A stretch of 64,000 nt of DNA from the NCBI GenBank assembly GCA_946479515.1, contig CAMLGF010000003.1, positions 62,001 through 126,000 on the forward strand, read 5' to 3'. This document shows positions 26,798 to 35,430 of the stretch, in pieces; within the stretch, counting starts at the first letter, position 1, and the number at the start of each line of letters is the position of its first letter. A program made the position numbers and the translations under genes. A model generated the notes under the pieces. The model did not search any database. It was not told the DNA's origin and was given only the letters and a program-made list of their open reading frames with translations. This DNA is from an uncultured Pseudomonadota bacterium. GTDB taxonomy: Bacteria > Pseudomonadota > Gammaproteobacteria > Steroidobacterales > Steroidobacteraceae.

Positions 26798-27154
26798 TCA
26801 GCGCGGCGATTTCTTCCGCGCGGACACGGCGAGCTGGACGAGGCGCAGCGCCTCGTCCACGTCCCGCGCGCCGTCGAGTCTGATCTCGTACCAGGGCGAA
26901 TTCGCGGCGCGATCCGGATGCACGGTCGAGTCGGTCAGTCGCGAGAGCTTCTCGCGCTCGATGACGTCCTTGCCGAGCCGCAGGTCGAGTTCACCCCAAT
27001 GATGGAAGTGCCCGATCTCCTTGCCGTCGTGGAGGAGAGCGGCGAAGCCATCGTCCCGTCCGGGCCAGGGGCGGTGTTCGACGCCGAGGGAGCGCAGACG
27101 ACGACAGAGTTCGTCATGCAACTGCCGGGCATCCGCCAGTCGCTTACCCGGCAC
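26798..27154 (-). CDS. DUF5519 / luciferase-domain protein
   Basis: The 118-residue product resembles the short luciferase-family domain annotated DUF5519: FHHWGELDLRLGKDVIER, then VHPDRAANSPWYEIRL. Despite the family name it is not a light-producing enzyme in bacteria and its role is unknown. The ATG at 27154 overlaps the DUF1801 stop by 11 bp, so it is the last gene of the AraC-VOC operon. Confidence 0.75.
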   Translation of the reverse strand: MPGKRLADARQLHDELCRRLRSLGVEHRPWPGRDDGFAALLHDGKEIGHFHHWGELDLRLGKDVIEREKLSRLTDSTVHPDRAANSPWYEIRLDGARDVDEALRLVQLAVSARKKSPR

Positions 27155-27536
27155 GGTTCACTTTCACTGCGGCGCGGATCAGCGCCTTGAAGGCGGTGGC
27201 GTCGATCTTCGCGCCCTCGGCGAAATCGATCGCGCGCCGCGTGTTGCCTTCGAGGCTCGAATTGAACAACCCCTTCGGGTCCTTCACAGACGCGCCTTTC
27301 GCGAACGTGAGCTTCACTGCCTTCTTGTAGGTCTCGCCGGTGCAGACGATGCCGTCGTGCGACCACACCGGCACGCCCCACTTCCATTCCTCGACCACGT
27401 CGGGGTCGGCTTCGTGAATGAGCTTGCGCAGCTCGCCCAGCATCTTGCCGCGCCAGTCCGCCAGCTCCTTGATGCGCGCGTCGATGAGTTTCGCGGGGGA
27501 TTCGCCGGGCGCGGCGCTTCGCTTCTTGCTCGCCAT
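27144..27536 (-). CDS. DUF1801 family protein
   Basis: The 130-residue soluble protein has the DUF1801 pattern: LADWRGKMLGELRKLIHEADPDV, WKWGVPVW, CTGETYKKAVKLTF and ALIRAAVK. Members form small alpha/beta domains of unknown function, often beside VOC and AraC genes as here. Two tandem ATGs (27539, 27536) are possible; the second gives a better 6-nt distance to AGGAG. The start overlaps the stop of the upstream membrane-protein gene. Confidence 0.83.
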   Translation of the reverse strand: MASKKRSAAPGESPAKLIDARIKELADWRGKMLGELRKLIHEADPDVVEEWKWGVPVWSHDGIVCTGETYKKAVKLTFAKGASVKDPKGLFNSSLEGNTRRAIDFAEGAKIDATAFKALIRAAVKVNRAG

Positions 27537-27748
27537 CATCGGCTCCTGGTGCCTGACGCATTCATGTAGGGGCGCACGAACATATAAAGACCGGTGATCA
27601 TCAGCAAGACCAGCGGGAAGAGCGCGAGCAAGCCGATCCACGTGGCCTGCTGTTTCATCGCGGCGGCCGCCAAATTGATGACGACCGCCACCGTGAACAC
27701 GATCGACGTCCAGCGGTGGAACTGGCGCAGGGTGTGGGCGGTACTCAT
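27536..27748 (-). CDS. Small two-helix membrane protein
   Basis: The 70-residue protein has two hydrophobic helices (IVFTVAVVINLAAAA and IGLLALFPLVLLMITGLYMF) and a short polar tail. I do not recognise a named family. It overlaps the VOC gene by 4 bp (ATGA) and the DUF1801 start by one or four bases, so it is translated in the same operon. Confidence 0.7.
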   Translation of the reverse strand: MSTAHTLRQFHRWTSIVFTVAVVINLAAAAMKQQATWIGLLALFPLVLLMITGLYMFVRPYMNASGTRSR

Positions 27749-28149
27749 TTGCGCGCCTGGATCATCTTCCAGCCATTGCCGGACGGATCGCGGAACCCCG
27801 CATCGACGGTACCGAAGCGGTCGATGGGCTCCTGGATGAACTCGACGCCCTTGGCCCGCATCTGCGCGTACATCGCGCGGCAGTCGTCGACCACGAAAAC
27901 CAGCGGCGGCATCGCTCCCTTGGCGACCATGGCGCGTAGTGCCTGCGCCGTGGCCGCGTCCTGCAGCGGCGGGCCCGGCGCGAACAGCCCGAGCTGGAAC
28001 GACGGCTGCCCGGGATGCTGGATGGTCAGCCAGCGATAGTCACCGTTTCGCACGTCCGTGTGGACGCGAAAGCCCATCTTCTCGTAGAACGCGATCGCCT
28101 CGTCCTGGTCTCGCACGTACAGACCCGCTACTTCCACGCCCTGGCTCAT
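27745..28149 (-). CDS. VOC-family (glyoxalase-like) protein
   Basis: The 134-residue protein has the vicinal-oxygen-chelate betaalphabetabetabeta pattern: VEVAGLYVRDQDEAIAFYEKMGF at the start and FGTVDAGFRDPSGNGWKMIQ at the end. Such proteins are dioxygenases, isomerases or antibiotic-binding proteins; no substrate can be assigned. ATG 28149 is preceded by GAGGAG. Its first 110 bp overlap the tail of the AraC reading frame on the same strand. Confidence 0.88.
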   Translation of the reverse strand: MSQGVEVAGLYVRDQDEAIAFYEKMGFRVHTDVRNGDYRWLTIQHPGQPSFQLGLFAPGPPLQDAATAQALRAMVAKGAMPPLVFVVDDCRAMYAQMRAKGVEFIQEPIDRFGTVDAGFRDPSGNGWKMIQARK

Positions 28150-28642
28150 CGGAACTCCTCGTTTGTCGTCGAGGCCCATTTATACCGGCGGCTTCGCGGC
28201 GTCGCTTCTCCGAAACTGCTGTGTTCAGGTCCGGGCGGTGCGCGGCCGCGACGATGCAGGCGGGTACGCGCGCGAGCGCCTGCGACGCCGCGCGCGTGTC
28301 CTCGCGCAGGTTTCCCGGGCTGTCGCCGGTGACGTCGCGAAACGTGCGGCCGAACGTGCCCAGGCTGCTCCACCCCGTGTGGAACGCGATCTCGCTGATC
28401 GACATCCGCGTGTCCCGCAGCAGGGCCTTGGCCTTCTCGATGCGTCGCGTGAGCAGATAGCGATGCGGCGGCAGGCCGAAGGCTTCCTTGAACTGCCGCG
28501 CGAAGTGCGCGGGCGAAATATGGCTGACCTTGGCGAGCCGCGACATCGGCCAGTCCTCGTGCGAGGCGGCGTCCATGCGGTCGCGCGCGCGGAGCAGGCG
28601 GCGCAGCAGGTTGGGGTCCTGGTTGTCGGGCGTGCGGGTCAC
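28040..28642 (-). CDS. AraC-family transcriptional regulator
   Basis: The 200-residue regulator begins with a GTG at 28642 and has the two AraC helix-turn-helix motifs near its N-terminus: MSRLAKVSHISPAHFARQF and SISEIAFHTGWSSLGTFGRTF. There is no N-terminal ligand domain. Family members of this short type usually end soon after a VSEKRR element; here that element (about residue 143) is followed by about 50 extra residues read through the start of the VOC gene. Loss of the original stop codon is the simplest explanation. It probably controls its own operon of VOC, DUF1801 and DUF5519 genes. Confidence 0.83.
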   Translation of the reverse strand: MTRTPDNQDPNLLRRLLRARDRMDAASHEDWPMSRLAKVSHISPAHFARQFKEAFGLPPHRYLLTRRIEKAKALLRDTRMSISEIAFHTGWSSLGTFGRTFRDVTGDSPGNLREDTRAASQALARVPACIVAAAHRPDLNTAVSEKRRREAAGINGPRRQTRSSDEPGRGSSGSVRARPGRGDRVLREDGLSRPHGRAKR

Positions 28643-28704
28643 TGGCCCGCGAAATTAGCACTCCGCTAGGTCCCGCCGCGAGGCTGCGCTACGCTTCGCG
28701 GCCC

Positions 28705-30648
28705 ATGCGAGTGCTGCTCGTCACACCCCCGATGATCCAGTTGAATACGCCGTACCCCGCGACGGCGTATCTCACGGGGTTCCTGCGCGAACACGCGGCG
28801 GATCTCGGGCTCGAGGTGACGCAGGCCGACGCGTCCATCCTGCTGTTCCTGCGCCTGTATTCACGGCCGCTGGTCACGCGCCTGGCCGGGGAGCTGCGCG
28901 CACGGGCGCACGACGCGAAGCTCGCCGCTGGCATGCCGACGTCCATCGCGCATTTCCTCGAGCACGCCGAGCGTTACGCGGACGTGGTCGAGCCGGCGAT
29001 CCGCTTCCTGCAGCGACGCGACCCGAGCCTGGCATTGCGCATCGTGGGCCGCGCCTGGCTTCCGGAAGGACCGCGCTTCGCGCAGGTGGAACACGAGGCG
29101 CTGCAGGCGGCCTTCGGCGCGCTCGGCACCACCGAGCAGGCGCGCTATCTCGCCAGCCTGTTCGTCGACGATCTCGCCGACGTCTGGCGCCTCGGCATCG
29201 ATCCGCGCTTCGAGCTCGCGCGCTATGCCGAGCGGCTGGCGTCGAGCGCGCCGTCGTTCGATCCGCTGCACGAGGCGTTGCACGCGCAGCCGACGCTGGT
29301 CGATGCGGCGCTCGACGAGCTGACTCGCGAGCTCGCCCAGAGCCGCAAGCCCGACGTGATTGCGATTTCCGCGCCATTTCCCGGCAACGTGTACGGCGCG
29401 TTCCGCATGGCGCGCAACTTCCGCGCGGTCTCACCCGGCGTCAGGCTGGTGCTTGGCGGCGGCTGGGTCAACACGGAATTGCGCTCGCTGCGCGAGCCGC
29501 GGGTGTTCGACTATTTCGATTACGTCACGCTCGATGACGGTGAGCGGCCGCTGCTCAATCTGCTCACGCGGCTCGGCGGGCGCGACGTGCCGCTGGTGCG
29601 CACCTACGTGCGCGACCAGGGCCAGGTGGTGCTGAGGACCGACCCGGCCCAACACGACTTTCCGGCGGCCGCCACCGGCATCCCGACCTACGATGGCCTG
29701 CCGCTGGATCAGTACGTTTCCATCCTGGAAATGCTCAACCCCATGCACCGCTTCTGGTCGGACGGACGGTGGAACAAGATCACCGTGGCGCACGGGTGTT
29801 ACTGGAAGAAGTGTTCCTTCTGCGACGTGTCGCTGGACTACATCGGCCGCTACGACGAACCCGCCACGAATGTCACCCTCGAGCGCATCCGCGCACTCAT
29901 CGCCGAGACGGGCGAGACGGGCTTTCATCTCGTCGACGAGGCCGCGCCTCCATCCGGCCTCAAGGCGCTGGCGAAACGGCTGATCGCCGAGAAACTCAGC
30001 ATCACCTGGTGGGGCAACATCCGCTTCGAGAAGACCTTCACGGCGCAGCTGTGCCAGCTGCTGGCGGACTCGGGTTGCGTGGCGGTGAGCGGCGGACTGG
30101 AGGTGGCCTCGGATCGCCTGCTCGATCTCATGAAGAAAGGCGTCACGGTCGGTCAGGTGGCGCGCGTCACGCGCGCATTCACCGACGCCGGCATCATGGT
30201 CCACGCCTATCTGATGTATGGCTTCCCTACGGAAACCGAGCAGGACACCGTCGACGCGCTCGAGCGCGTGCGCCAGCTGTTCGCGGCTGGGTGCATCCAG
30301 TCGGCGTACTGGCATCGTTTCTCCGCCACCGCGCATTCACCCATCGGGCTGCACCCGCAGCGCTACGGCATCACGCTCAGCCCGCCGCCGGATATCCGCT
30401 TCGCGCACAACGACGTGGCCTTTCACGACCCCACGGGCACGGATCACGACTACCTGGGCGCGGGCCTGCGCAAGGCACTGTACAACTACATGCACGGCGT
30501 GGGCCTGGAAGAAGACGTGCGCGTCTGGTTCGCGCCGCGCGGCGCCAACGGCGGCAACGGCACACGCCGTAAGCAGGGCCGGCACGCGGTACGGTCCGTG
30601 CCGCCCACCACCGTCCCCGGCGATCTCATCGAGCGTTGCCTGAGCTGA
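28705..30648 (+). CDS. B12-binding radical SAM protein
   Basis: The 647-residue protein has an N-terminal cobalamin-binding-like region (MRVLLVTPPMIQLNTPYP; PDVIAISAPFPGNVYGAF; GVRLVLGGGWVNTEL) and a radical SAM domain from about 350. The iron-sulfur motif is CYWKKCSFC: Cys365, Cys370 and Cys373, a CX4CX2C spacing rather than the usual CX3CX2C. Later elements include GFHLVDEAAPP, SGGLEVASDRLLDLMKKGVT and HAYLMYGFPTETEQD. The C-terminus is low in complexity. Substrate is unknown; relatives methylate or rearrange unactivated carbons. rluE follows directly. Confidence 0.87.
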   Translation: MRVLLVTPPMIQLNTPYPATAYLTGFLREHAADLGLEVTQADASILLFLRLYSRPLVTRLAGELRARAHDAKLAAGMPTSIAHFLEHAERYADVVEPAIRFLQRRDPSLALRIVGRAWLPEGPRFAQVEHEALQAAFGALGTTEQARYLASLFVDDLADVWRLGIDPRFELARYAERLASSAPSFDPLHEALHAQPTLVDAALDELTRELAQSRKPDVIAISAPFPGNVYGAFRMARNFRAVSPGVRLVLGGGWVNTELRSLREPRVFDYFDYVTLDDGERPLLNLLTRLGGRDVPLVRTYVRDQGQVVLRTDPAQHDFPAAATGIPTYDGLPLDQYVSILEMLNPMHRFWSDGRWNKITVAHGCYWKKCSFCDVSLDYIGRYDEPATNVTLERIRALIAETGETGFHLVDEAAPPSGLKALAKRLIAEKLSITWWGNIRFEKTFTAQLCQLLADSGCVAVSGGLEVASDRLLDLMKKGVTVGQVARVTRAFTDAGIMVHAYLMYGFPTETEQDTVDALERVRQLFAAGCIQSAYWHRFSATAHSPIGLHPQRYGITLSPPPDIRFAHNDVAFHDPTGTDHDYLGAGLRKALYNYMHGVGLEEDVRVWFAPRGANGGNGTRRKQGRHAVRSVPPTTVPGDLIERCLS

Positions 30649-30651
30649 CGC

Positions 30652-31209
30652 TTGCTGATCGCGTTCAACAAGCCCTTCGGCGTCATCTGCAAGTTCAGTC
30701 CCGAGCCCGGGCGGCCGACGCTCGCGGATTACATCGACAGGCCACGCGTCTACCCGGCGGGCCGGCTCGACACCGACAGCGAAGGCCTGCTGTTGCTCAC
30801 CGACGATGGCGCCTTGCAGGCGCGCATTTCCAGCCCGCGCTTCAAGCTGGCCAAGGTCTACTGGGCGCAGGTCGAAGGCATTCCCGGCGAGGACGCGCTG
30901 GCGTCATTGCGCCGGGGCGTGGATCTCGGCGACTTCGTCACGCAGCCCGCCGGCGCGCGGCCCATCGATGAGCCAGTCGATCTCTGGGCGCGCGATCCGC
31001 CCATACGCCATCGCGCGAAAATCCCGACCTCGTGGCTCGAGCTCACGCTGCGCGAGGGCAAGAACCGGCAGGCACGCCGCATGACGGCGAAGGTGGGCTA
31101 CCCGACGCTGCGCCTGGTGCGCGCAGGGATGGGCGCGCTGAGCGTGCGCGGCCTCGCGCCGGGCGCCTGGCGCGAAGTGGACCCGCGCGAGCTGTGGGGG
31201 GCGGTCTGA
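30652..31209 (+). CDS. rluE: 23S rRNA pseudouridine synthase, RluE-like
   Basis: The 185-residue enzyme has catalytic Asp40 in PAGRLDTDSEGLLLLTDDG, and the RsuA/RluE motifs LREGKNRQARRMTAKVGYPTL and LRLVRAG. Lack of an S4 domain and the small size match RluE, which modifies 23S rRNA near the peptidyl-transferase region. The start must be the TTG at 30652: an in-frame TGA at 30646, which is also the stop of the radical SAM gene, excludes anything earlier. It is co-transcribed with that gene in the same reading frame. Confidence 0.9.
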   Translation: MLIAFNKPFGVICKFSPEPGRPTLADYIDRPRVYPAGRLDTDSEGLLLLTDDGALQARISSPRFKLAKVYWAQVEGIPGEDALASLRRGVDLGDFVTQPAGARPIDEPVDLWARDPPIRHRAKIPTSWLELTLREGKNRQARRMTAKVGYPTLRLVRAGMGALSVRGLAPGAWREVDPRELWGAV

Positions 31210-31264
31210 CTACTTGCGGCCGGTGAGTTCGTAGCGGTATTTCTTCTGCTCTCGCAACGCGCCG

Positions 31265-31933
31265 CTAACGCCGTGTCGTTCGCGCCTGCGGGAAACGCGC
31301 GGTCGCCACCGTGCCGTGCGGCATTTCGCCGTCCGTGGTGCTGAAGGTATTCCAGAACATCAGCTTGAACACCGCTCCCGCGGCGAACCCGGAAAAATGC
31401 GCGGCGTAGTTGACGCTCAACACTTCGGAGGTCTGGAAACTGACGATGTCGAAGACCAGAAAGCCGAGAATGAAGAGCGCCGCCGGCACGTTCACCTTGC
31501 CCAGGAATGGCACCCAACATTCGATGTATTCGCGCGGATGCCGGAACAGGAAGATTCCCATGAAGCCCCAGACCACGCCGGAAAGCCCCAGCGTCGGGAT
31601 GGGCAGCGGCGCGGTGGCGGCATAGGCGAGGTTGGTGACCAGCACCAGCACCAGGAAAGCGAGCACGAAGCCCATGCAGGAGAGCTGAGCCTCGATGGTG
31701 CGCGCGAAACAATAAAAGAAGAACAGGTTGCCCAGCAGATGCCAGAGGTCGCCGTGCGTGAGCACTGACGTGAACATCTTCAGCGGATCGAGCTGATCGG
31801 GGTGGAAGGCCAGTGCGATGCGGTCGTCCATGCTGCTGGCGAACAACTGCACGAGCAGGCAGGCGACGCAGATGAAAATGGTCGCGAGCGGTATTCCGCT
31901 GCTGCCCGGCCTGCCGAGGGGGATGATCAGCAT
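31265..31933 (-). CDS. Rhomboid-family intramembrane serine protease
   Basis: The 222-residue protein has about six membrane helices. Catalytic Ser118 lies in LGLSGVVWG, His179 in NYAAHFSGFAAG, and HGDLWHLLGN (60-69) supplies the oxyanion His and Asn. All rhomboid active-site residues are present, so it should cleave membrane proteins within the bilayer. The substrate is unknown. It stands between the converging rluE gene and a GNAT gene on its own strand. Confidence 0.92.
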   Translation of the reverse strand: MLIIPLGRPGSSGIPLATIFICVACLLVQLFASSMDDRIALAFHPDQLDPLKMFTSVLTHGDLWHLLGNLFFFYCFARTIEAQLSCMGFVLAFLVLVLVTNLAYAATAPLPIPTLGLSGVVWGFMGIFLFRHPREYIECWVPFLGKVNVPAALFILGFLVFDIVSFQTSEVLSVNYAAHFSGFAAGAVFKLMFWNTFSTTDGEMPHGTVATARFPQARTTRR

Positions 31934-31946
31934 GCGGCTCTATATA

Positions 31947-32621
31947 TCAGAGTCGGACGATCACGCGCACCGTGGTCTCCCGGTAGTTGCAGTAGCCCAT
32001 CTTTTCGTAGAGCCGCCGTGCGCCGGTGTTGTGGCTCATCACGTGCAGGAAGGACGTCTTGCCGCGGGCCATCTGCCGGCGGACCAGCTTCAACGTGAGC
32101 CTGCGCGCGAGCCCGCGGCCCTGGAAATCCGGATGCGTGCAGATGCCGCTGACCTCGTGCAGTTCTCCAGCGCACAGGCGCTCGCCCGCCATGGCGACCA
32201 GGCGGCCGCTCTCGAAGCAGCCGAAGTACTCACCCAGTTCCGGCGTGCGGACGCCGAACGGGCCAGGGTTGGTGAGCCGCGCGAGCGCGAACGCCTGTGG
32301 CGCGTGTTCGGCGCGCAGCGGGAGGGCGTCGGGCGCGGCGTCTTGCGCGGGCATGGGTGCATCCCAGACCATCTTCCACATGCGGGCATCTTTCTCGATG
32401 CGCCAGCCCGACGGCGCCGGCCCGTCCCAGATGTCGGTGTACAGGCTGTCGCCGGGCGCGCTGTAGTTCGCCAGCGTGACGAAGTCGGGGTGGTGAGGAT
32501 CTTCGCAGCCGACGATGGGTGAGAAGCCCGGCGCGTAACGCCGGACCGCGCCTTCCCCCGACGCGTACTTCGCGTGCGGGCCGGACAGGCAATGCCACAT
32601 GATGTTGTCGAGCAGGTGCAT
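31947..32621 (-). CDS. GNAT-family acetyltransferase (FR47-like)
   Basis: The 224-residue protein has a C-terminal GNAT fold with ICTHPDFQGRGLARRLTLKLVRRQ as the acetyl-CoA motif and ARRLYEKMGYCNYRETTVRVI at the end. About 120 N-terminal residues are family-specific. This FR47-like architecture is common in putative acetyltransferases without known substrate. The start MHLLDNIMWHCLSG at 32621 is preferred over an earlier ATG that would add unrelated residues. Confidence 0.85.
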   Translation of the reverse strand: MHLLDNIMWHCLSGPHAKYASGEGAVRRYAPGFSPIVGCEDPHHPDFVTLANYSAPGDSLYTDIWDGPAPSGWRIEKDARMWKMVWDAPMPAQDAAPDALPLRAEHAPQAFALARLTNPGPFGVRTPELGEYFGCFESGRLVAMAGERLCAGELHEVSGICTHPDFQGRGLARRLTLKLVRRQMARGKTSFLHVMSHNTGARRLYEKMGYCNYRETTVRVIVRL

Positions 32622-32692
32622 CGGAAGCCACCGTTGCGGGCGTGCAGGCCGCAGGCGCGACGAGAAAGCGAACGCCGCCGCGACCAACTGCT

Positions 32693-33640
32693 TCAATGAT
32701 ATCCCTTGGAACCGACGAGCAGCGTCATCGCGCTCCGATAGTCGCGGCCAGCCGCCACGCAGCGCAATGCATGGCCGAAGTCGAAGCGCGGCTGCCAGCC
32801 CAGCAGTTCGCGCGCGCGGGCATTGACGTACACGCGGTCCAGCGTGGGCAGCATCCTCCAGCCGAGCCGGCGGTAGATAGCCGGGAATTCCGGGAAGTAG
32901 CGGGCCAGCACGCCCGGGGCGTCATTGCCGAGTTGCGGCAGGTCCTCGCGCCAAAAGGGTGTGGTGGCCGTGATGATGAACTTGCCGAAGCCGAGGGCGG
33001 GCGCCCGCTCCAGGGCCAGCAGATGGGAGCTGACCACGTCTGCGACGTCCACGCGGCGATAGAGCAGCTCATTGACCTTGAGGTTCTGGTCCGCGAAGGC
33101 GGCCGCGCGCTCGGGCACGTCGTCTTCTTCGGGAAAAAAGCGCGACGTGCGCAGGATGAGGCAGGGCAGGCCCTGGTTGCGGTGGAACAGCCGGCACAGA
33201 TCCTCGGCGGCGGTCTTGGTAACGCCGTAGATGTTCTTGGGGATGGGCACCACCTCCTCGGTGATCCACGCCGCGGGCGAGCCGGGCGGCGGCGTCAGCG
33301 CGTCCCCGAACGTGCTCGTGGTGCTGGTGAAGATGAATGCGCGGACCTTGCCGGCCACGGCCGCTTCGAGCAGGTGCAGCGTGCCGGTGACGTTGGTGTC
33401 CACGAATGCCTGGCGCGGGTGCGTGGCCACGTGCGGCTTGTGCAGCGTGGCCGCGTGCAGAACATGCGTGACGCCGCGCAGGCAGTGGTCGACGACGGCG
33501 CGGTCGGCGATCGAACCCACGACGTCGGTGAACGCCGAGGCCAACAGGTCGACGCCGACGACGTCCCTGTCTTGCCCGCGCAGCGTGCGCATCAGCGCCT
33601 CTCCGAGGTGGCCCGCGCTGCCGGTGACCAGGATTTTCAC
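32693..33640 (-). CDS. NAD-dependent epimerase/dehydratase
   Basis: The 315-residue short-chain dehydrogenase of the extended type starts with a GTG and shows the Rossmann motif VTGSAGHLGEAL (GxxGxxG at 7-13), the catalytic IYGVTKTAAEDL (YxxxK) and the serine in FTSTTSTFG. It belongs to the sugar-nucleotide epimerase/dehydratase superfamily, but without neighbours of a sugar pathway the substrate is open. It is followed by a GNAT gene and preceded by another on the same strand. Confidence 0.88.
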   Translation of the reverse strand: MKILVTGSAGHLGEALMRTLRGQDRDVVGVDLLASAFTDVVGSIADRAVVDHCLRGVTHVLHAATLHKPHVATHPRQAFVDTNVTGTLHLLEAAVAGKVRAFIFTSTTSTFGDALTPPPGSPAAWITEEVVPIPKNIYGVTKTAAEDLCRLFHRNQGLPCLILRTSRFFPEEDDVPERAAAFADQNLKVNELLYRRVDVADVVSSHLLALERAPALGFGKFIITATTPFWREDLPQLGNDAPGVLARYFPEFPAIYRRLGWRMLPTLDRVYVNARARELLGWQPRFDFGHALRCVAAGRDYRSAMTLLVGSKGYH

Positions 33641-33643
33641 GAC

Positions 33644-34078
33644 TCAGGTTCTGGAGACATTGATGGAGAAGTAGTGCGCTTCATGCGTCATGCCCTTGCG
33701 CAGGTAGAACCGGTGCGCATCCACGCGACGCACGTTGGATACCAGCCGCACCTGCCGGCAACCCTGACGCGCGGCTTCGGCCATCAGCCAGTCGAACAGC
33801 TCGCCGCCATGACCGCGCGAACGTGCCTCGGCGGCGGTGACCAGGTCCTCGATCTCCAGGTACCGGCCGCCCGCCAGCCACTCGGCAACGCGAAAGCCCG
33901 CCACGGCCTTGATGCCGTCGTCCTCGAGGAATGCGAGCCGGAAACTGTTGTTGGCCGCCAGACGCCGCACAAATGGCAGAAAATCGCCGCGCGAGATCTG
34001 CGGCCGCAGCTGCGCCATCACCGGCCAGCAGGCATCGATGAGTGCGTCGGTATCGGCAATCGCGATTCGTCGCGTCAT
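33644..34078 (-). CDS. GNAT-family N-acetyltransferase
   Basis: The 144-residue enzyme shows EIEDLVTAAEARSRGHGGELFDWL as motif A and VDAHRFYLRKGM as motif B. The substrate is unknown. Its ATG overlaps the stop of the upstream propeller-protein gene by 4 bp, and the epimerase gene follows after 3 bp, so the three form one operon on the minus strand. Confidence 0.87.
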   Translation of the reverse strand: MTRRIAIADTDALIDACWPVMAQLRPQISRGDFLPFVRRLAANNSFRLAFLEDDGIKAVAGFRVAEWLAGGRYLEIEDLVTAAEARSRGHGGELFDWLMAEAARQGCRQVRLVSNVRRVDAHRFYLRKGMTHEAHYFSINVSRT

Positions 34079-35307
34079 TGCGTCAGCTCCGGTTCACGGC
34101 TCACGAAAACCACGCGCTGGCCGTCGGCTGACCAGGGCGAGATGCCCAGCGAGCCCGGACCGCCGTAGAACTGCGCCAGCACCCGCTGCTCGCCGCCCGC
34201 GAGCGGCCGATGGATGAGTAGATAGTCCCCGGCGGCCTGCCGGCCTTCGGCCGCGCGCGCGTTGCCCGACAGATAGACGAACGAGGCGGCATCGGGCGCC
34301 ATGCGGGGTTGCCAGGCGTTGCGATCGCCGCTGGTGAGCGGGCGTGCCTGGCCGCCGGCCGGCTCCAGCCAGATCTGCGCCCGGCGGCCCTTGACCCGAT
34401 GCACGACGCGCTGGCCCGTGGAGAGCGGTGGCACTGCGGTGGCGCACTCGGCGATATTGTCCGGGCCGATCAGCACGGGCTCGGAGCGGCCGGTGAGCGC
34501 GAGTTTCTTGAGCTGCCCGTCTTCCCTGAAACAGATGGCATTGCCGTCCGCGGTGAAGCTCGGCACTTCGAGGCCGGCAGACGAATACCAGAGAACACGC
34601 CGCTCCAGCGAATCCAACGGCACCATCTCGATGGCCGACACACGCACCGGGCGGCGCTCCGGCGGCAGGCCCACGGTCACGCTGCTGAAGCGCGCGGTCT
34701 CGAACGCGTGCGCGCCGTGCGCGCAAACTGCCAGGCCCGCCAGGAACCGGCCGCGCAGCGCCAGCTTGATCTGGCAGCCCGTTGCGCTGAAAACGCCGTC
34801 TTCGTTCGCAGCGAACAGCTGCAGGTAGTCGCCGCGCTTCTCGAGACGCAGCGCCGTCGGCGCCTGCTGCGCGCACTGGATCTCGCGCGTGGGGCCGCCG
34901 GTCTGCGCGCGGTACTGCAGCGAGGTGAGCCCGTTGCCGTGAACCACGGCGTCCACGTAGGGGGAATCGGGCGCCAGCGATTGGCGCAGCATCACTCCCG
35001 CCTTGCGATGAGGCTGCGGGCTGCTGCCCATGAGGCGCACGCGCGCGCCGATGCTGGCATCGCCCTTCATTTCTTTCCAGACGAAGCCGAAGGCATCGCT
35101 GCCGCCCCAGATGTTCTCGCCGGCCGCGCTGACGAAGTAGATGCCGCTGGAGCGATCGTAGGTGACCACCGTCTGGCGACCGGGCTCGCCCACGTCGGAG
35201 ACCGCGCTGAACGGCCCGATGTCCTGTGGTTGCTGGGCGTTGCTGGATGCGCTGAGCAACGCGGCGAACACCCCGCAGAGGGCGCGCGTGAAAACCATCC
35301 GTGACAT
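34075..35307 (-). CDS. Exported protein with DUF1349-like and TolB-like domains
   Basis: The 410-residue protein has a Sec signal peptide ending near SSNAQ. The N-terminal half (about 25-210) resembles DUF1349, a concanavalin-like fold (IWGGSDAFGFVWKEMKGDASIGARV, RKAGVMLRQSL). The C-terminal half has TolB/PD40 propeller repeats such as EVPSFTADGNAICF, WQPRMAPDAASFVYLS and ISPWSADGQRVVFVS. Such proteins are found in the periplasm near polysaccharide genes; the precise role is unknown. It shares a 4-bp overlap with the following GNAT gene. Confidence 0.8.
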   Translation of the reverse strand: MSRMVFTRALCGVFAALLSASSNAQQPQDIGPFSAVSDVGEPGRQTVVTYDRSSGIYFVSAAGENIWGGSDAFGFVWKEMKGDASIGARVRLMGSSPQPHRKAGVMLRQSLAPDSPYVDAVVHGNGLTSLQYRAQTGGPTREIQCAQQAPTALRLEKRGDYLQLFAANEDGVFSATGCQIKLALRGRFLAGLAVCAHGAHAFETARFSSVTVGLPPERRPVRVSAIEMVPLDSLERRVLWYSSAGLEVPSFTADGNAICFREDGQLKKLALTGRSEPVLIGPDNIAECATAVPPLSTGQRVVHRVKGRRAQIWLEPAGGQARPLTSGDRNAWQPRMAPDAASFVYLSGNARAAEGRQAAGDYLLIHRPLAGGEQRVLAQFYGGPGSLGISPWSADGQRVVFVSREPELTQ

Positions 35308-35430
35308 GGTGGAAGTCTATAGTGGAATTGTTTGTGCCCGCGACCGCGATCGGCTGAATTAATCCGACAGGCGGGCAGTGCGCATGAGACCATCCTTCTC
35401 CGCCGGACTCCCGCGCGGAAGGAGTCTCGC

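Noticed and set aside
28146..28240. Frameshift near the end of the AraC gene
   Set aside because: Another frame ends just before the VOC start and looked tempting, but the VSEKRR element typical of the family lies in the annotated frame, so no correction is needed.
29797..29823. Sequencing error behind the CX4CX2C motif
   Set aside because: The surrounding radical SAM domain reads in one frame before and after, and adding or removing a whole codon by error is unlikely.
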